Shown here: positions 53,536 through 63,516 of the stretch, piece after piece
Layout: the number at the start of each line of letters is the position of its first letter
How positions within the stretch are numbered: the stretch's first letter is position 1
Source: Acidovorax sp. NB1
GTDB lineage: Bacteria > Pseudomonadota > Gammaproteobacteria > Burkholderiales > Burkholderiaceae_C
Reading direction: 5' to 3'
Assembly (NCBI RefSeq): GCF_005405905.1
Contig: NZ_BJHU01000010.1
Location: forward strand, 17,191 to 81,190
DNA: 64,000 nt
Program-made: the position numbers and the translations under genes
The notes under the pieces: model-generated
What the model saw: only the letters and a program-made list of their open reading frames with translations
The model's database searches: none
What the model was told of the DNA's origin: nothing

Positions 53536-54678
53536 CTACATGCGGCCGTAGGCAAAGCCCACCACGGGCTCGGTGCCTTCAATCTGGTCGAGCATCTTGA
53601 GCAGCGGGCCCAGCTGGCGGTAGCGGTTGGCCGTGGCGCGGATGTAGGCCATGAACCGGGGCGCGTCGGCCAGGTACTTGGGCTTGCCGTCGCGCAGCGT
53701 CAGGCGCGCAAAGATGCCTGCGACCTTGAGGTGGCGCTGCAGGCCCATCCATTCCACCGCGCGGTAGAACTCGCCAAAGTCATCACCCCAGCCACTGGCG
53801 CTGGTGGCGCCCAGCAGCCCGGCCTTGCGCGCCTTCTCCCAGTAGCGCACGGTGATGTCGATGATGAATTCTTCTTCCCAGCTGATGAAGGCATCGCGCA
53901 GCAGGCTGGCGATGTCGTAGGTGATGGGGCCGTAGACCGCGTCCTGGAAGTCCAGCACGCCCAGGGGCGCGCCTGCTGCAACGGGCGCCATCAGGTTGCG
54001 GGTCATGAAGTCGCGGTGCACATAGACCTGGGGTGCGGCCAGGTTGTGCGCCACGATGGCGTCAAAGGCGCCTTGCAGCGTGGCCTGCTGTTGGTCGTCC
54101 AGCGTGACGGCGCGGTGCTTGGCGAGGTACCAGTCGGGGAACAGCGCCAGCTCGCGGCGCAACAGGGCCTCATCGTAGGCGGGCAGCACGCCGGGGGTAG
54201 AGGCTTTTTGCCAGTCCAGCAGCACATCGGTGGCCTGCTGGTACCAGGCGTAGGCGTCCTGGGGCTTTTCGGGGTTCAGCCGCTCGATCACGGTCTGGTG
54301 GCCCAGGTCGGACAGCAGCATGAAGCCGGTGGGTTCGTCAAACGCCAGGATCTGCGGCACATTCAGCCCGGCGGCGGCCATCAGGCCCTGCACCTGCACA
54401 AAGGGTTTGCAGTTTTCCTTGTCGGGCGGGGCGTCCATCACGATGCGGCTGGCGCCCGTGGCCGTGTCGATGCGCAGGTAGCGGCGGAAGCTCGCGTCGG
54501 CCGAGGCGGGGCGCAGCGTGGCGGGCAGCAGCTGCTGCCCGCCCACCAGCGGGGCCAGCCAGGCATCGAAGGCCGCTTTGCGGGCGGCGTCGGGCCAGGT
54601 CACGGGGGGCAGGGCGGTGGCGGCAGCGGCCGCGCCCAGGGGCGCACCGGCGGGTGATGGGGGGAAGGGGTGGCTCAT
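53536..54678 (-). CDS. amgK: N-acetylmuramate/N-acetylglucosamine kinase
   Basis: APH-fold sugar kinase of the peptidoglycan recycling route that bypasses de novo MurNAc synthesis. 380 residues. Brenner motif VHRDFMTRNLM and the metal-binding GVLDFQDAVYGP are intact; SFRRYLRI and a Lys/Asp segment lie in the N-lobe. It is divergent from lptD with 96 bp between, the conserved place for amgK. The usual partner murU is not downstream; rsmE follows after repeat R9. The ATG at 54676-54678 is chosen; a 32-codon extension is rejected. Confidence 0.88.
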   Translation of the reverse strand: MSHPFPPSPAGAPLGAAAAATALPPVTWPDAARKAAFDAWLAPLVGGQQLLPATLRPASADASFRRYLRIDTATGASRIVMDAPPDKENCKPFVQVQGLMAAAGLNVPQILAFDEPTGFMLLSDLGHQTVIERLNPEKPQDAYAWYQQATDVLLDWQKASTPGVLPAYDEALLRRELALFPDWYLAKHRAVTLDDQQQATLQGAFDAIVAHNLAAPQVYVHRDFMTRNLMAPVAAGAPLGVLDFQDAVYGPITYDIASLLRDAFISWEEEFIIDITVRYWEKARKAGLLGATSASGWGDDFGEFYRAVEWMGLQRHLKVAGIFARLTLRDGKPKYLADAPRFMAYIRATANRYRQLGPLLKMLDQIEGTEPVVGFAYGRM

Positions 54679-54774
54679 GGATAATCCGATTTTAAAACCC
54701 GCTTTGGGCACGCATCCCCGCAGAGCCTGGGGCGGGCCTTCTTTCTTCTGCCACTGCCCGAACCACCCCACCAC

Positions 54775-57213
54775 GTGCCACGCTGCCAGCCCCCCACCGT
54801 GCAGACCCCCCCTTCCCTCCGGTCCCGGCCCGCCACGTCACAGGCGGTGCGCCAGTGCGCCCCGGTGCCGCGCGCACTGGCCTATGGTGTGGCGCTGGCC
54901 TGCTGCAGCTGGCCGCTGGCGGCCCTGGCCCAGGGCCCGGCGCCCAGCGCCTGGGATGCCCCGCCTGCGCTGCGCACCTCGCCCCTGCTGCAAGAGAAGA
55001 TCCCTGACGCCGTGCGCCCCCAGCTGCCCGTGTTTGTGAAGGGCGACCACATCAGCGGCCAGACCGACCTGAATGCGGTGATCGAGGGCAACGCCGAGTT
55101 GCGCCGGGGCGACACCGTGATCCATGCCGACCGGCTGGACTACAACGTGCCCGAAGACCTGGCCAAGGCCAACGGCAAGGTGCGCATCAACCGTGCGGGC
55201 AATGTGTACGAGGGCACGGCGCTGGAGCTGCGCGTGGACGCGTTCGAGGGCTTCTTCAGCGACGCGCGCTACAAGTTCCTGGCCACGCAGGCCCACGGCG
55301 ACGCCACGCGCGTGGACTTCATCGACCGCTACCGGGCCGTGGTGCACAACGCCACCTACACCACCTGCGAGCGCGGCAACGAAGAGAGCTGGGAGCCCGA
55401 CTGGGTGCTGCGCGCGGGCACGCTGCGCCTGGACAACGAGGAAGAAGTGGGCACGGCCGAGGATGCCGTGCTGGAGTTCAAGGGCGTCCCGGTGCTGCCC
55501 ATCCCCTACATCACCTTCCCGCTGTCGGACAAGCGCAAATCGGGCCTGCTGCCGCCCACCATCGGCCTCGACAGCCGGGACGGCGTGGCCTACATCCAGC
55601 CCTATTACTGGAACATCGCCCCCAACCGTGACGCCACGCTGCGTGCCGCACTCATGACCAAGCGGGGCGCCAACCTGGGCGGCGAGTTTCGCTACCTGGA
55701 ACCCACGTACTCAGGCCAGATCAGCGGGGATGTGATGCCCTCTGACCGCTTGCGGGACCGCATGCGCTGGAGCTTTTCAGGCCAGCACCAAGGCGCGTTT
55801 GACACCGGCATCGGTGGCCTGGGGCTGAACCTCAACATCAACCGCGTGAGCGACGACAACTACTGGCGCGACTTTGGCCGGGCCTCCGAGCCGCTGCGCC
55901 AGCGCCTGCTGCCCGGCGACGCTACGTTGTCCTGGGCGCGCAACGACATGAGCGCCCGGATCCGCACCCTGAAGTGGCAGACGCTGCAGGACGTGAACGC
56001 GCCCATCGTTCCGCCCTATGACCGCATGCCCCAGCTGCAGTGGCGTTATGCCCCGTCGCAACTGGGCGGCGGGCTGGATGCCAGCGTGGAGCTGGACACC
56101 ACACGCTTCCAGGCCGCGCGCGCCCTCACGGGCCAGCCCAATGCCGACCGCAGCTATGCCATGGCGCAGATCAGCCGGCCGTTTCTTGCGCCTGGTGGGT
56201 TCATCACCCCGCGCCTGCAGCTGCATGCCACCACGTACCAGTTCGACAGCCCCTTGTCCAACGGCGACCGCTCGGCCAGCCGCACCCTGCCCACCTTCAG
56301 TCTGGACAGCGGCCTGGTATTCGAGCGTGATGCGGCCTACTTTGGCCGTACCTTCCTGCAAACGCTGGAGCCGCGCGCGTTCTACACCTACACGCCCTAC
56401 CGTGACCAAAGCCGCCTGCCGGTGTACGACACGGCGGCCAACGACTTCAACTTTGCCACCATCTACACCGAAAACGCCTTTGGCGGCAACGACCGGCTGG
56501 CGGACAACAACCTGCTCACCTTGGGCGTGACCACGCGGCTGCTGGACCCGAACACGGGTGCCGAGGCCGCACGGTTCGGCATCGCCCAGCGCCTGCGTTT
56601 TTCGGACCAGAAGGTCACCCTGCCGGGCGTGGCACCGGTCAGCGAGCGCCTGTCCGACCTGCTGCTGGGCGCTGGCATCACCTGGACACCGCAGTGGGGT
56701 TTTGACTCCACCGTGCAGTACAACCCCAAGACCGGCCGCTCCATCCGCTCGACCATCGGCGCGCGCTACAGCCCTGGCAACTACCGCACCGTGAGTGCGG
56801 CCTACCGCCTGCAGCGCGGCACCAGCGAGCAGATCGACATCGGCTGGCAGTGGCCGCTCAACGACCTGTGGGGCGACAAGGGCAAGGACCTGGGCGCGGG
56901 CCGGGGCCAGGGCGGCGGGCGCTGGTACAGCGTGGGCCGCCTCAACTACAGCTTGCAGGACCGCAAGCTGGTGGACACCGTGGTGGGCTTTGAATACGAC
57001 AGCTGCTGCTGGATTGGCCGCGTGGTGCTGGAGCGCTTGCAAAGCAGCGTGACCACGTCCAACACGCGCCTGCTGTTCCAGATCGAGTTTGTGGGATTCT
57101 CCCGTCTCAGCCTGGGCTCCAGCCCGCTGGAAACCTTCAAGAACAACGTGCCGCGCTACCAGAACCTGCGCGAGCAGGTCTCAACGCCCAGCCGTTTCAG
57201 CAACTACGACTAA
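54775..57213 (+). CDS. lptD: LPS-assembly protein LptD
   Basis: Outer-membrane barrel that, with LptE, inserts lipopolysaccharide into the outer leaflet. About 812 residues. Signal sequence near 33-53 (ALAYGVALACCSWPLAALAQG), an OstA/LptA-like beta-jellyroll at about 75-250 with a Cys in YTTCERGN, then the barrel; the paired disulfide Cys appear in YDSCCWIG near 740. The GTG at 54775 is the longest start; a second GTG eight codons later is equally possible, and neither has a clear Shine-Dalgarno. It starts the lptD-surA-rsmA group. Confidence 0.93.
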   Translation: MPRCQPPTVQTPPSLRSRPATSQAVRQCAPVPRALAYGVALACCSWPLAALAQGPAPSAWDAPPALRTSPLLQEKIPDAVRPQLPVFVKGDHISGQTDLNAVIEGNAELRRGDTVIHADRLDYNVPEDLAKANGKVRINRAGNVYEGTALELRVDAFEGFFSDARYKFLATQAHGDATRVDFIDRYRAVVHNATYTTCERGNEESWEPDWVLRAGTLRLDNEEEVGTAEDAVLEFKGVPVLPIPYITFPLSDKRKSGLLPPTIGLDSRDGVAYIQPYYWNIAPNRDATLRAALMTKRGANLGGEFRYLEPTYSGQISGDVMPSDRLRDRMRWSFSGQHQGAFDTGIGGLGLNLNINRVSDDNYWRDFGRASEPLRQRLLPGDATLSWARNDMSARIRTLKWQTLQDVNAPIVPPYDRMPQLQWRYAPSQLGGGLDASVELDTTRFQAARALTGQPNADRSYAMAQISRPFLAPGGFITPRLQLHATTYQFDSPLSNGDRSASRTLPTFSLDSGLVFERDAAYFGRTFLQTLEPRAFYTYTPYRDQSRLPVYDTAANDFNFATIYTENAFGGNDRLADNNLLTLGVTTRLLDPNTGAEAARFGIAQRLRFSDQKVTLPGVAPVSERLSDLLLGAGITWTPQWGFDSTVQYNPKTGRSIRSTIGARYSPGNYRTVSAAYRLQRGTSEQIDIGWQWPLNDLWGDKGKDLGAGRGQGGGRWYSVGRLNYSLQDRKLVDTVVGFEYDSCCWIGRVVLERLQSSVTTSNTRLLFQIEFVGFSRLSLGSSPLETFKNNVPRYQNLREQVSTPSRFSNYD

Positions 57214-57217
57214 CGCC

Positions 57218-58636
57218 ATGAATCACCGAGTTTTTGCACTGGCCCTCGCCACCCTGGCCTCCATGAGCCTGCAAGGCGCTGCGGCGCAGGGGCTGCGCCC
57301 GTCGGGGGCGTCGCCGTCCGGCAAGAGTGGCCTGTCCGCGCCCTCGGCGCGCCCCCCGGCCACACCGTCGATCACGCTGCCAGAGCCTGGTGTGGGCGCG
57401 GCGCCCCGCTCGGCCGATTTCATCGTGGCGGTGGTCAATTCCGAGCCCGTGACCAACTACGAAGTGCGTTCGCGTCTGGCCCGGGCCGAAGCCCAGCTGG
57501 CCAAGCAGGGCGGCGCCATGCCCCCGCGCGACCTGCTCGCGCGCGAGGTGCTGGAACGCATCATCCTGGAGAAGGTGCAGCTCCAGCAGGCGCGCGAATC
57601 CGGCATCAAGGTGGACGATGTGGCGGTGGCGCAGGCCGAACAGGGTGTGGCCCGCCAGAACGACATGACCGTGGAGCAGCTGTACGCGCGCCTGGCCCGC
57701 GACGGCATGAGCCGTGAACGCTTCCGCGAAGAACTGCGCAACCAGCTGCTGCAGCAGCGCCTGCGTGAACGCGAGGTGGAAGCACGGGTCAAGGTGTCCG
57801 ACCTGGACGTGGACCAGTTCCTGCGTGAGGAACAGAAGGGCGCTGACCCTTCCGCCATGGAAATCAACCTGGGCCATGTGCTGGTGCTGGTGCCCGAGAA
57901 CGCCAGCCCCGTGCAGGTGGCCGAGCGCCAGGCACGGGCCCAGCGCGCGGCCGACAAGGTGCGAGCCGGCGAAGACTTTGCCGCCGTGGCGCGCGAGTTT
58001 TCGGATGCGGCCGAGGGCCAGCGTGCGGGTGGGCTGCTGGGCCTGCGCCCGGCCGACCGGTACCCGGAGCTGTTCGTGAACTCCACACTCGGCCTGCCCG
58101 TGGGCTCCATCGTGGGCCCCGTGCGGTCCCCGGCGGGCTTCCACGTGCTCAAGGTGGTGGAGCGGGTCACGGCGGGCATGCCTGCCACGGTGGTGCAGAA
58201 CCACGCCCGCCACATTCTGCTGCGCACTGGCCCCCAGTTGTCCGAGACCGCGGCGGTCGCCCGCCTGGCCGACTACCGCCGCCGCGTGCTTGCAGGCCAG
58301 GCCGACTTTGCGGCCCTGGCGCGTGAACATTCGCAAGACGGCAGCGCCAAGGACGGCGGCGATCTGGGCTGGGCCAACCCGGGCCGGTATGTGCCCGAGT
58401 TTGAGCAGGCACTGGACACCCTCAAGCCCGGTGAAGTCAGCGAGCCGCTGGTGTCGCGTTTTGGTGTGCACCTGGTCCAGCTGCTGGAGCGCCGCGAGGC
58501 CAAGCTGACCCAGCGCGAACAGCGCGATATGGCGCGTGGCACCGTGCGCGAGAAGAAACTCGACGAAGCCTATGCCACCTGGGCGCAGGAGCTGCGCGGC
58601 CGAGCCTACGTTGAATACCGCGATCCGCCTCAGTAA
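57218..58636 (+). CDS. surA: Periplasmic chaperone and peptidyl-prolyl isomerase SurA
   Basis: Folds outer-membrane proteins, LptD among them. 472 residues. Signal peptide about 1-23 ([19 protein letters not shown]), a Pro/Ser/Ala-rich linker to about 65, the SurA N-domain with [14 protein letters not shown], then two parvulin domains: about 215-310 ([12 protein letters not shown] ... FHVLKVVER) and 325-430 ([11 protein letters not shown] ... [18 protein letters not shown]). Only 4 bp after lptD, so co-translated. pdxA, which stands between surA and rsmA in E. coli, is absent. Confidence 0.95.
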   Translation: MNHRVFALALATLASMSLQGAAAQGLRPSGASPSGKSGLSAPSARPPATPSITLPEPGVGAAPRSADFIVAVVNSEPVTNYEVRSRLARAEAQLAKQGGAMPPRDLLAREVLERIILEKVQLQQARESGIKVDDVAVAQAEQGVARQNDMTVEQLYARLARDGMSRERFREELRNQLLQQRLREREVEARVKVSDLDVDQFLREEQKGADPSAMEINLGHVLVLVPENASPVQVAERQARAQRAADKVRAGEDFAAVAREFSDAAEGQRAGGLLGLRPADRYPELFVNSTLGLPVGSIVGPVRSPAGFHVLKVVERVTAGMPATVVQNHARHILLRTGPQLSETAAVARLADYRRRVLAGQADFAALAREHSQDGSAKDGGDLGWANPGRYVPEFEQALDTLKPGEVSEPLVSRFGVHLVQLLERREAKLTQREQRDMARGTVREKKLDEAYATWAQELRGRAYVEYRDPPQ

Positions 58637-58701
58637 GCATCAGCAGCATTGGCAGCAGCTCACCCATCCCCCACTTCCGTGACAAGACAGGCAAGGCCGC
58701 G

Positions 58702-59481
58702 TTGAAACACATCCCCCGCAAGCGCTTCGGGCAGCATTTCCTGTCCGACCACGGCATCATTGATGGCATCGTGTCGGCCATTGCTCCGCAGCCGGGCCAG
58801 CCCATGGTCGAGATCGGCCCCGGCCTGGCCGCCCTCACCCAGCCCCTGGTGGAGCGCCTGGGGCGCCTCACCGTCATCGAGCTGGACCGCGACCTAGCAC
58901 TGCGCCTGCGGCTGCATGGCCAGCTCGATGTGATCGAGTCCGACGTGCTCAAGGTGGACTTCACGGCGCTGGCGCAGGCGATGCGCGAGAAGGCCGCGCA
59001 GCCCGGCCTTCGATTGCGCGTGGTGGGCAACCTGCCCTACAACATCTCGACACCCATCCTGTTCCACCTGCTCGCGCATGTGCAGGTCATCGAAGACCAG
59101 CACTTCATGCTGCAAAAAGAGGTGATCGACCGCATGGTGGCCAGCCCCGCCACGGGCGACTACGGCCGCCTGTCGGTGATGCTGCAGTGGCGCTATGCGA
59201 TGGAGAACGTGCTCTTCGTGCCGCCCGAGAGTTTCGACCCGCCCCCGCGCGTGGACAGCGCCGTGGTGCGCATGGTGCCCCACGCCGAGCCCGCGCCGCT
59301 GTCGGTGCCCGTGCTCGAAGAACTGGTGCAGGTCGCCTTCAGCCAGCGCCGCAAGCTGCTGCGCCACACCCTGGGCCGCTGGCTCGAAGCCCGCCAGTTC
59401 TCCGGCAACTTCGACACCCAACGTCGCGCCGAAGAAGTGCCCGTGGCCGAATACGTGGCGCTGGCGCAAGTTTGCTCTTAA
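58702..59481 (+). CDS. rsmA: 16S rRNA (adenine1518/1519-N6)-dimethyltransferase
   Basis: KsgA, dimethylates two adenosines near the 3' end of 16S rRNA. 259 residues. Begins [16 protein letters not shown], encoded from a TTG at 58702; no in-frame ATG is suitable. SAM motif [12 protein letters not shown] and catalytic NLPYNISTP are intact. The start lies 65 bp after surA. The TAA stop is part of repeat R10. Confidence 0.95.
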   Translation: MKHIPRKRFGQHFLSDHGIIDGIVSAIAPQPGQPMVEIGPGLAALTQPLVERLGRLTVIELDRDLALRLRLHGQLDVIESDVLKVDFTALAQAMREKAAQPGLRLRVVGNLPYNISTPILFHLLAHVQVIEDQHFMLQKEVIDRMVASPATGDYGRLSVMLQWRYAMENVLFVPPESFDPPPRVDSAVVRMVPHAEPAPLSVPVLEELVQVAFSQRRKLLRHTLGRWLEARQFSGNFDTQRRAEEVPVAEYVALAQVCS

Positions 59482-59530
59482 ATTGATAGCTGTTGGTGCT
59501 TGCTGGACGCGCGCAAGACACCATATTGGC
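59478..59530 (+). repeat. Family R repeat at the rsmA stop codon, copy R10
   Basis: CTTAAATTGATAGCTGTTGG, TGCTTGCTGGACGCGCGCAA, GACACC. The TAA of rsmA lies in the first bases. The T-run seen in other copies is missing. Confidence 0.65.
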
Positions 59531-59639
59531 CATGGGTATGGGGACGTATCGGGCGATGTTGCCCCCCGCCTGCGATGGGATGGCGTCGCGCTTGCAGCTT
59601 CGGCGCCTCATTTCTCCACTGCCAGTGGCAACTGGCACG

Positions 59640-59758
59640 GCCCAGGCCAGTGACACCGCGCAAGGGCCACCCCGCCGCGCTGGTGTCCTCCTCCTTCCCG
59701 AATTGCGTAGCAATTCGAGAGAAGGGGAAAGGCGCAAAGCGCCTCAGGGGGATGTGCC
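59640..59758 (-). repeat. GC-rich dispersed repeat, family A, copy A5
   Basis: Minus strand CCCCTGAGGCGC, TTT, GCGCCTTTCCCC, TTCTCTCGAATTGC, later CGCGGCGGGGTGGCCCTTGC and GGTGTCACTGGCC. It begins about 12 nt after the stop of the small reading frame at 59763-59972. The rest of 59531-59639 shows nothing recognisable. Confidence 0.75.
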
Positions 59759-59762
59759 GAAT

Positions 59763-59972
59763 TCAGGCGGCGCTGAGCCAGTAACCCGCATTGAACGGGC
59801 TGCTCATGCGCAACGCCATGGGCGACACGTCCACGAGCTTGTCGGTTGGCATCTTTTCGGCGGATTCTGCGGGGATCTCGATGCCCTTCACCTCTTGGGC
59901 ATCCGTAGCCTCGTTCGCCCGTTCTGCTTGGCTGGTGGATGCAGAACGGGCTACAGAAAAGAATAGAAACAC
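59763..59972 (-). CDS. Possible small protein downstream of barstar
   Basis: 69 codons from a GTG at 59970-59972, overlapping the end of the barstar gene by 22 bp in another frame. The product has a balanced composition (AEKMPTDKLVDVSPMALRMS, then SPFNAGYWLSAA) unlike shadow frames in this GC-rich genome. A family A repeat starts about 12 nt after its stop; every other copy follows a real gene in the same way. It is not recognised and may be an intact small gene or the 3' remnant of a larger one. A shorter ATG form of 29 residues is possible. Confidence 0.4.
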   Translation of the reverse strand: MFLFFSVARSASTSQAERANEATDAQEVKGIEIPAESAEKMPTDKLVDVSPMALRMSSPFNAGYWLSAA

Positions 59973-60376
59973 CGGAACGGGATCTTGCGATCGCCCCAGT
60001 AGTCGGCCGCATCGCGGAAGATGTCGAGCAGCTGCTCGCGCGCTTCCTTGTCGAACTTGGCCGTGGCGGGGATCTGTTCCAGCACCACGATGAACCCGGG
60101 CTGCGGGCCCGATTTGTGCAAGGGGTCCGTCATGCAGTCGTACAGCGCATCGAAGTTCTTGCCGAAGTGCGACGGAAAGGTGAACTGTGCTGCGATCAGG
60201 TCCAGCACATCCTGCTTGGACTGCGCGTGGGCCAGATTGGCGTACAAGAAATGGTGACCCATGGAGGTGGCCGCATCCTGCAAATCCTGCACGCGGAAGG
60301 CGCGAATGGATTGCACGATGTTGGTGCGCACGCCACGCAGTGGCGTTTCCAGGTCTTTACGAAGTGGCGTCTGCAT
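59951..60376 (-). CDS. Barstar family ribonuclease inhibitor
   Basis: 141 residues, longer than Bacillus barstar (about 90) because of an N-terminal extension of about 45 residues. Barstar core: QDAATSMGHHFLYANLAH, then QFTFPSHFGKNFDALYDCMTD, the conserved helix and F-G-x-N-x-D-A-L-x-D motif that plugs the RNase active site, and ILDIF-type C-terminal helix (QLLDIFRDAADYW). It lies 140 bp downstream of a secreted barnase-like RNase on the same strand, so it should protect the producer by binding the enzyme in the cytoplasm. Confidence 0.9.
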   Translation of the reverse strand: MQTPLRKDLETPLRGVRTNIVQSIRAFRVQDLQDAATSMGHHFLYANLAHAQSKQDVLDLIAAQFTFPSHFGKNFDALYDCMTDPLHKSGPQPGFIVVLEQIPATAKFDKEAREQLLDIFRDAADYWGDRKIPFRCFYSFL

Positions 60377-60516
60377 CTCCGCTACTCTTTCTTTATAAAG
60401 TCCACAAACTTCTGGCTCTCCGCAGGGCTGCGGGATGCAGCCTACGGGTGGGGGATTCAAGGGGGCGCGCTGACCGCTGCCAGCGTATCTCTGGCCTGCG
60501 TGCAGCGCAACGGGGG

Positions 60517-60927
60517 TCACTCGACGATTTCGCGAAAACTGGCGTAGTGATCGCTGGTGTAGTAGCAGGCGTCCGGCGTCCGGGGTTGCTTGCCACCACA
60601 CACGATGCGCCGGGCTCCCCGGTTGCGCGATCCTGGTGTTCTGACGGTGTACTCGCGGTAGTAGCCCCGCTTGTGGGCGGGCAACAGCCGCTCGCGGTTG
60701 CCGAAAACTGTTCCGTCCTTGTCATACGGAAAGGGCCCTCCTTCAAGGATCAGCGCATAAGTGGCGCGCCCTTGGGGCGGCAACTCGGCCAATGCGATGG
60801 GGGGGATGGCGCCGTCGGTGGACGGGGAGTTCCGTGCCTGCCCCACGACCGGAGACAACACGAACGCAACACCCAGAACACACAAAAACCCTGCTTTGCG
60901 CGCCCGGGTGGCTACAGCCTTCAACAT
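60517..60927 (-). CDS. Secreted guanine-specific ribonuclease (barnase/RNase N1 family)
   Basis: 136 residues. Signal peptide about 1-31 (KAGFLCVLGVAFVLSPVVGQA). RNase core: GGPFPYDKDGTVFGNRERLLP, YYREYTVRTPG with the general-base Glu, RGARRIVCGG with the catalytic Arg, and DACYYTSDHYASFREIVE with the catalytic His. All active-site residues look intact, so it should be a toxic extracellular RNase. AAAGG lies 8 bases before the ATG at 60925-60927; an upstream ATG (60999) would misplace the signal peptide. Paired with the barstar gene downstream. Confidence 0.92.
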   Translation of the reverse strand: MLKAVATRARKAGFLCVLGVAFVLSPVVGQARNSPSTDGAIPPIALAELPPQGRATYALILEGGPFPYDKDGTVFGNRERLLPAHKRGYYREYTVRTPGSRNRGARRIVCGGKQPRTPDACYYTSDHYASFREIVE

Positions 60928-61079
60928 CAACGAACCTTTCACACGACTTATGCAATTCGGGGACAGGCAGATCGCCTGTCCTCCAACAACGCGCTTCATG
61001 CCCCCTTGTTTGCATAAGTCCAGCGTCCAGAAACCTACGGGTTAACCCGAAATTTCGAGCCGCTAGTGTCGCTCAACGG

Positions 61080-61120
61080 CCCCCAAAAAGCAAGCGTCTG
61101 CACAAAGATTGGGCAGACGC
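61080..61120 (-). terminator. Rho-independent terminator after maeB
   Basis: Minus strand GCGTCTGC, 11-nt loop, GCAGACGC (61113-61120 with 61094-61101), then TTGCTTTTTGGGG. It lies about 50 bp after the maeB stop. A second small hairpin, AAGTGC/GCACTT (61134-61139 with 61149-61154), precedes it. Confidence 0.75.
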
Positions 61121-61170
61121 TGAAGGGTTGTACAAGTGCATTAAGTTAGCACTTGCTACCGATTTATGGC

Positions 61171-63516
61171 TTATCTTGAAACGTTGGCGTCGGCCACCGT
61201 CAAGGCTGTCATATTGACAATCCGGCGCACCGTGGCGCTGGGTGTCAGGATGTGGACCGGCTTGGCTGCACCCAACAGCACGGGGCCAATCGCAATGCCG
61301 CCACCGGCTGCGGTCTTGAGCAGGTTGTAGGCAATGTTGGCGGCATCAATGTTGGGGAACACGAGCAGATTGGCATCGCCCGTGAGTTCACTGCTGGGCA
61401 TGAGGGCCGCGCGCGCCTTGCCGTCCAGTGCCACATCGCCGTGCATTTCGCCGTCCACTTCCAGCCAGGGGGCCTGCTGGCGCAGCAGCTCCAGGGTCTG
61501 GCGCATCTTCACGGCGCTGGGGTGGTTGCTGGTGCCAAAGTTGGAGTGCGACAGCAGTGCCGCCTTGGGCTTGATGCCAAAGCGCATCATTTCCTCGGCC
61601 GCCAGGGCGGTGATCTCGGCCAGCTCCTGGGGCGTGGGGTCGTAGTTCACGTGGGTGTCTACCAGGAACACCTGGCGGCCGGGCAGCATCAGGCCGTTCA
61701 TGCAGGCGTACACCGGCACGTCCTGGGCCGTGCTGTCGGCGCCGCCCGCGTGTTTGCCAATCACCTGGTCAATGTAGAGCAGGTGGTTGGCCGTGGTGCC
61801 CCAGGTGCCGCAGATCAGGCCGTCCACCTCGCCCTTGTGCAGCATCATCGCGCCGATCAGCGTGAGGCGGCGGCGCATCTCGATCTTGGCCACCTGCTGG
61901 GTGATGCCCTTGCGCTCCGTCATGCGGTGGTAGGTTTGCCAGAAGTCGTTGTAGCGGTGGTCGAAGTCGGTGTTGACCACGTCATAGTCCACGCCTTCCT
62001 TCAGGCGCAGGCCAAACTTTTCGATGCGCTGGGCAATGATGGCCGGACGGCCAATCAGCGTGGGGCGGGCCACACGCTCATCCACCACGATCTGCGCGGC
62101 GCGCAGCACGCGTTCTTCCTCACCCTCGGCGTAGGCCACACGCTTCTTGGCCGCATTGCGGGCCGCGTCGAAGATGGGCTTCATCGTCGTGCCCGAGGCA
62201 TACACAAAGGTCTGCAGCCGGTCGCGGTACGCATCCATGTCGGTGATGGGGCGCTGCGCCACACCACTGTCCATGGCCGCCTGGGCCACGGCTGGGGCGA
62301 TCTTCATCATCAGGCGTGGGTCGAACGGCTTGGGGATCAGGTATTCGGGGCCAAAGGTGAGCTTCTCGCCCACGTAGGCGGCTGCCACCACTTCGCTCTG
62401 CTCGGCCTGGGCCAGCTCGGCAATCGCGTGCACAGCGGCAATTTCCATCTCATCGGTGATGGTGGTGGCACCGCAGTCCAGTGCACCCCGGAAGATGTAC
62501 GGGAAGCACAGGACGTTGTTCACCTGATTGGGGTAGTCCGAGCGGCCCGTGGCCATGATGATGTCGCTGCGCACGCTGTGTGCCAGCTCGGGCGTGATCT
62601 CGGGGTTGGGGTTGGCCAGCGCGAAGATCACTGGGCGCTCGGCCATGGTAGCCACCATTTCGGGCTTGAGCACGTTGCCTGCCGACAGGCCCAGGAACAC
62701 GTCCGCGCCGACCATCACCTCGGCCAGCTTGCGCGCGTCGGTTTTCTGCATGAACTGGCGCTTGTCGTCGTCCATCAACTCTTCGCGGCCCTCATAGACC
62801 ACACCGGCCAGGTCGGTGACGAACACGTTTTTGCGCTGAACGCCCACCTTGAGCAGCAGGTTCAGGCATGCCAGGGCCGCTGCGCCCGCGCCGCTGGTCA
62901 CGAGCTTCACGTCCTCGATCTTCTTGTTGGCGACCTTGAGCGCGTTGACGATGGCGGCCGCCACCGTGATGGCCGTGCCGTGCTGGTCGTCGTGGAAGAC
63001 CGGTATCTTCATGCGCTTGCGCAGCTCGCGCTCCACATAGAAGCAATCCGGGGCCTTGATGTCTTCGAGGTTGATGGCGCCGAAGGTCGGCTCCAGCGCG
63101 GCGATCACTTCCACCAGCTTGGCGGGGTCCTTTTCATCGATCTCGATGTCGAACACGTCCACACCGGCGAACTTCTTGAACAGAACGGCCTTGCCTTCCA
63201 TCACCGGCTTGGAGGCCAGCGCGCCAATGTCGCCCAAGCCCAGCACCGCGGTGCCGTTGGAGATCACGGCCACCAGGTTGCCGCGCGAGGTGTAGCGGAA
63301 GGCGTTGGCCGGGTCCTTGACGATCTCTTCACAAGGGGCTGCCACACCGGGCGAGTAGGCCAGCGCGAGATCGTGCTGGTTGATCATCTGCTTGGTGGCA
63401 GCAATCGCCAGCTTGCCCGGCTTGGGAAACTCGTGGTATTCGAGAGCGGCACGGCGCAACTGGGCACGCTTGTCGGAATCGTTGTTGTTGTTCTGGGCCG
63501 TGGTGTTCTCGGGCAT
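61171..63516 (-). CDS. maeB: NADP-dependent malic enzyme (MaeB type, with phosphotransacetylase-like domain)
   Basis: Oxidative decarboxylation of malate to pyruvate, supplying NADPH. 781 residues. Malic domain about 1-165 ([36 protein letters not shown]), NAD(P)-binding domain about 166-430 ([15 protein letters not shown]), and a C-terminal PTA-like domain about 440-775, usually regulatory in this class. GGAGA lies 8 bases before the ATG at 63514-63516. Monocistronic, with its own terminator. Confidence 0.96.
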   Translation of the reverse strand: MPENTTAQNNNNDSDKRAQLRRAALEYHEFPKPGKLAIAATKQMINQHDLALAYSPGVAAPCEEIVKDPANAFRYTSRGNLVAVISNGTAVLGLGDIGALASKPVMEGKAVLFKKFAGVDVFDIEIDEKDPAKLVEVIAALEPTFGAINLEDIKAPDCFYVERELRKRMKIPVFHDDQHGTAITVAAAIVNALKVANKKIEDVKLVTSGAGAAALACLNLLLKVGVQRKNVFVTDLAGVVYEGREELMDDDKRQFMQKTDARKLAEVMVGADVFLGLSAGNVLKPEMVATMAERPVIFALANPNPEITPELAHSVRSDIIMATGRSDYPNQVNNVLCFPYIFRGALDCGATTITDEMEIAAVHAIAELAQAEQSEVVAAAYVGEKLTFGPEYLIPKPFDPRLMMKIAPAVAQAAMDSGVAQRPITDMDAYRDRLQTFVYASGTTMKPIFDAARNAAKKRVAYAEGEEERVLRAAQIVVDERVARPTLIGRPAIIAQRIEKFGLRLKEGVDYDVVNTDFDHRYNDFWQTYHRMTERKGITQQVAKIEMRRRLTLIGAMMLHKGEVDGLICGTWGTTANHLLYIDQVIGKHAGGADSTAQDVPVYACMNGLMLPGRQVFLVDTHVNYDPTPQELAEITALAAEEMMRFGIKPKAALLSHSNFGTSNHPSAVKMRQTLELLRQQAPWLEVDGEMHGDVALDGKARAALMPSSELTGDANLLVFPNIDAANIAYNLLKTAAGGGIAIGPVLLGAAKPVHILTPSATVRRIVNMTALTVADANVSR

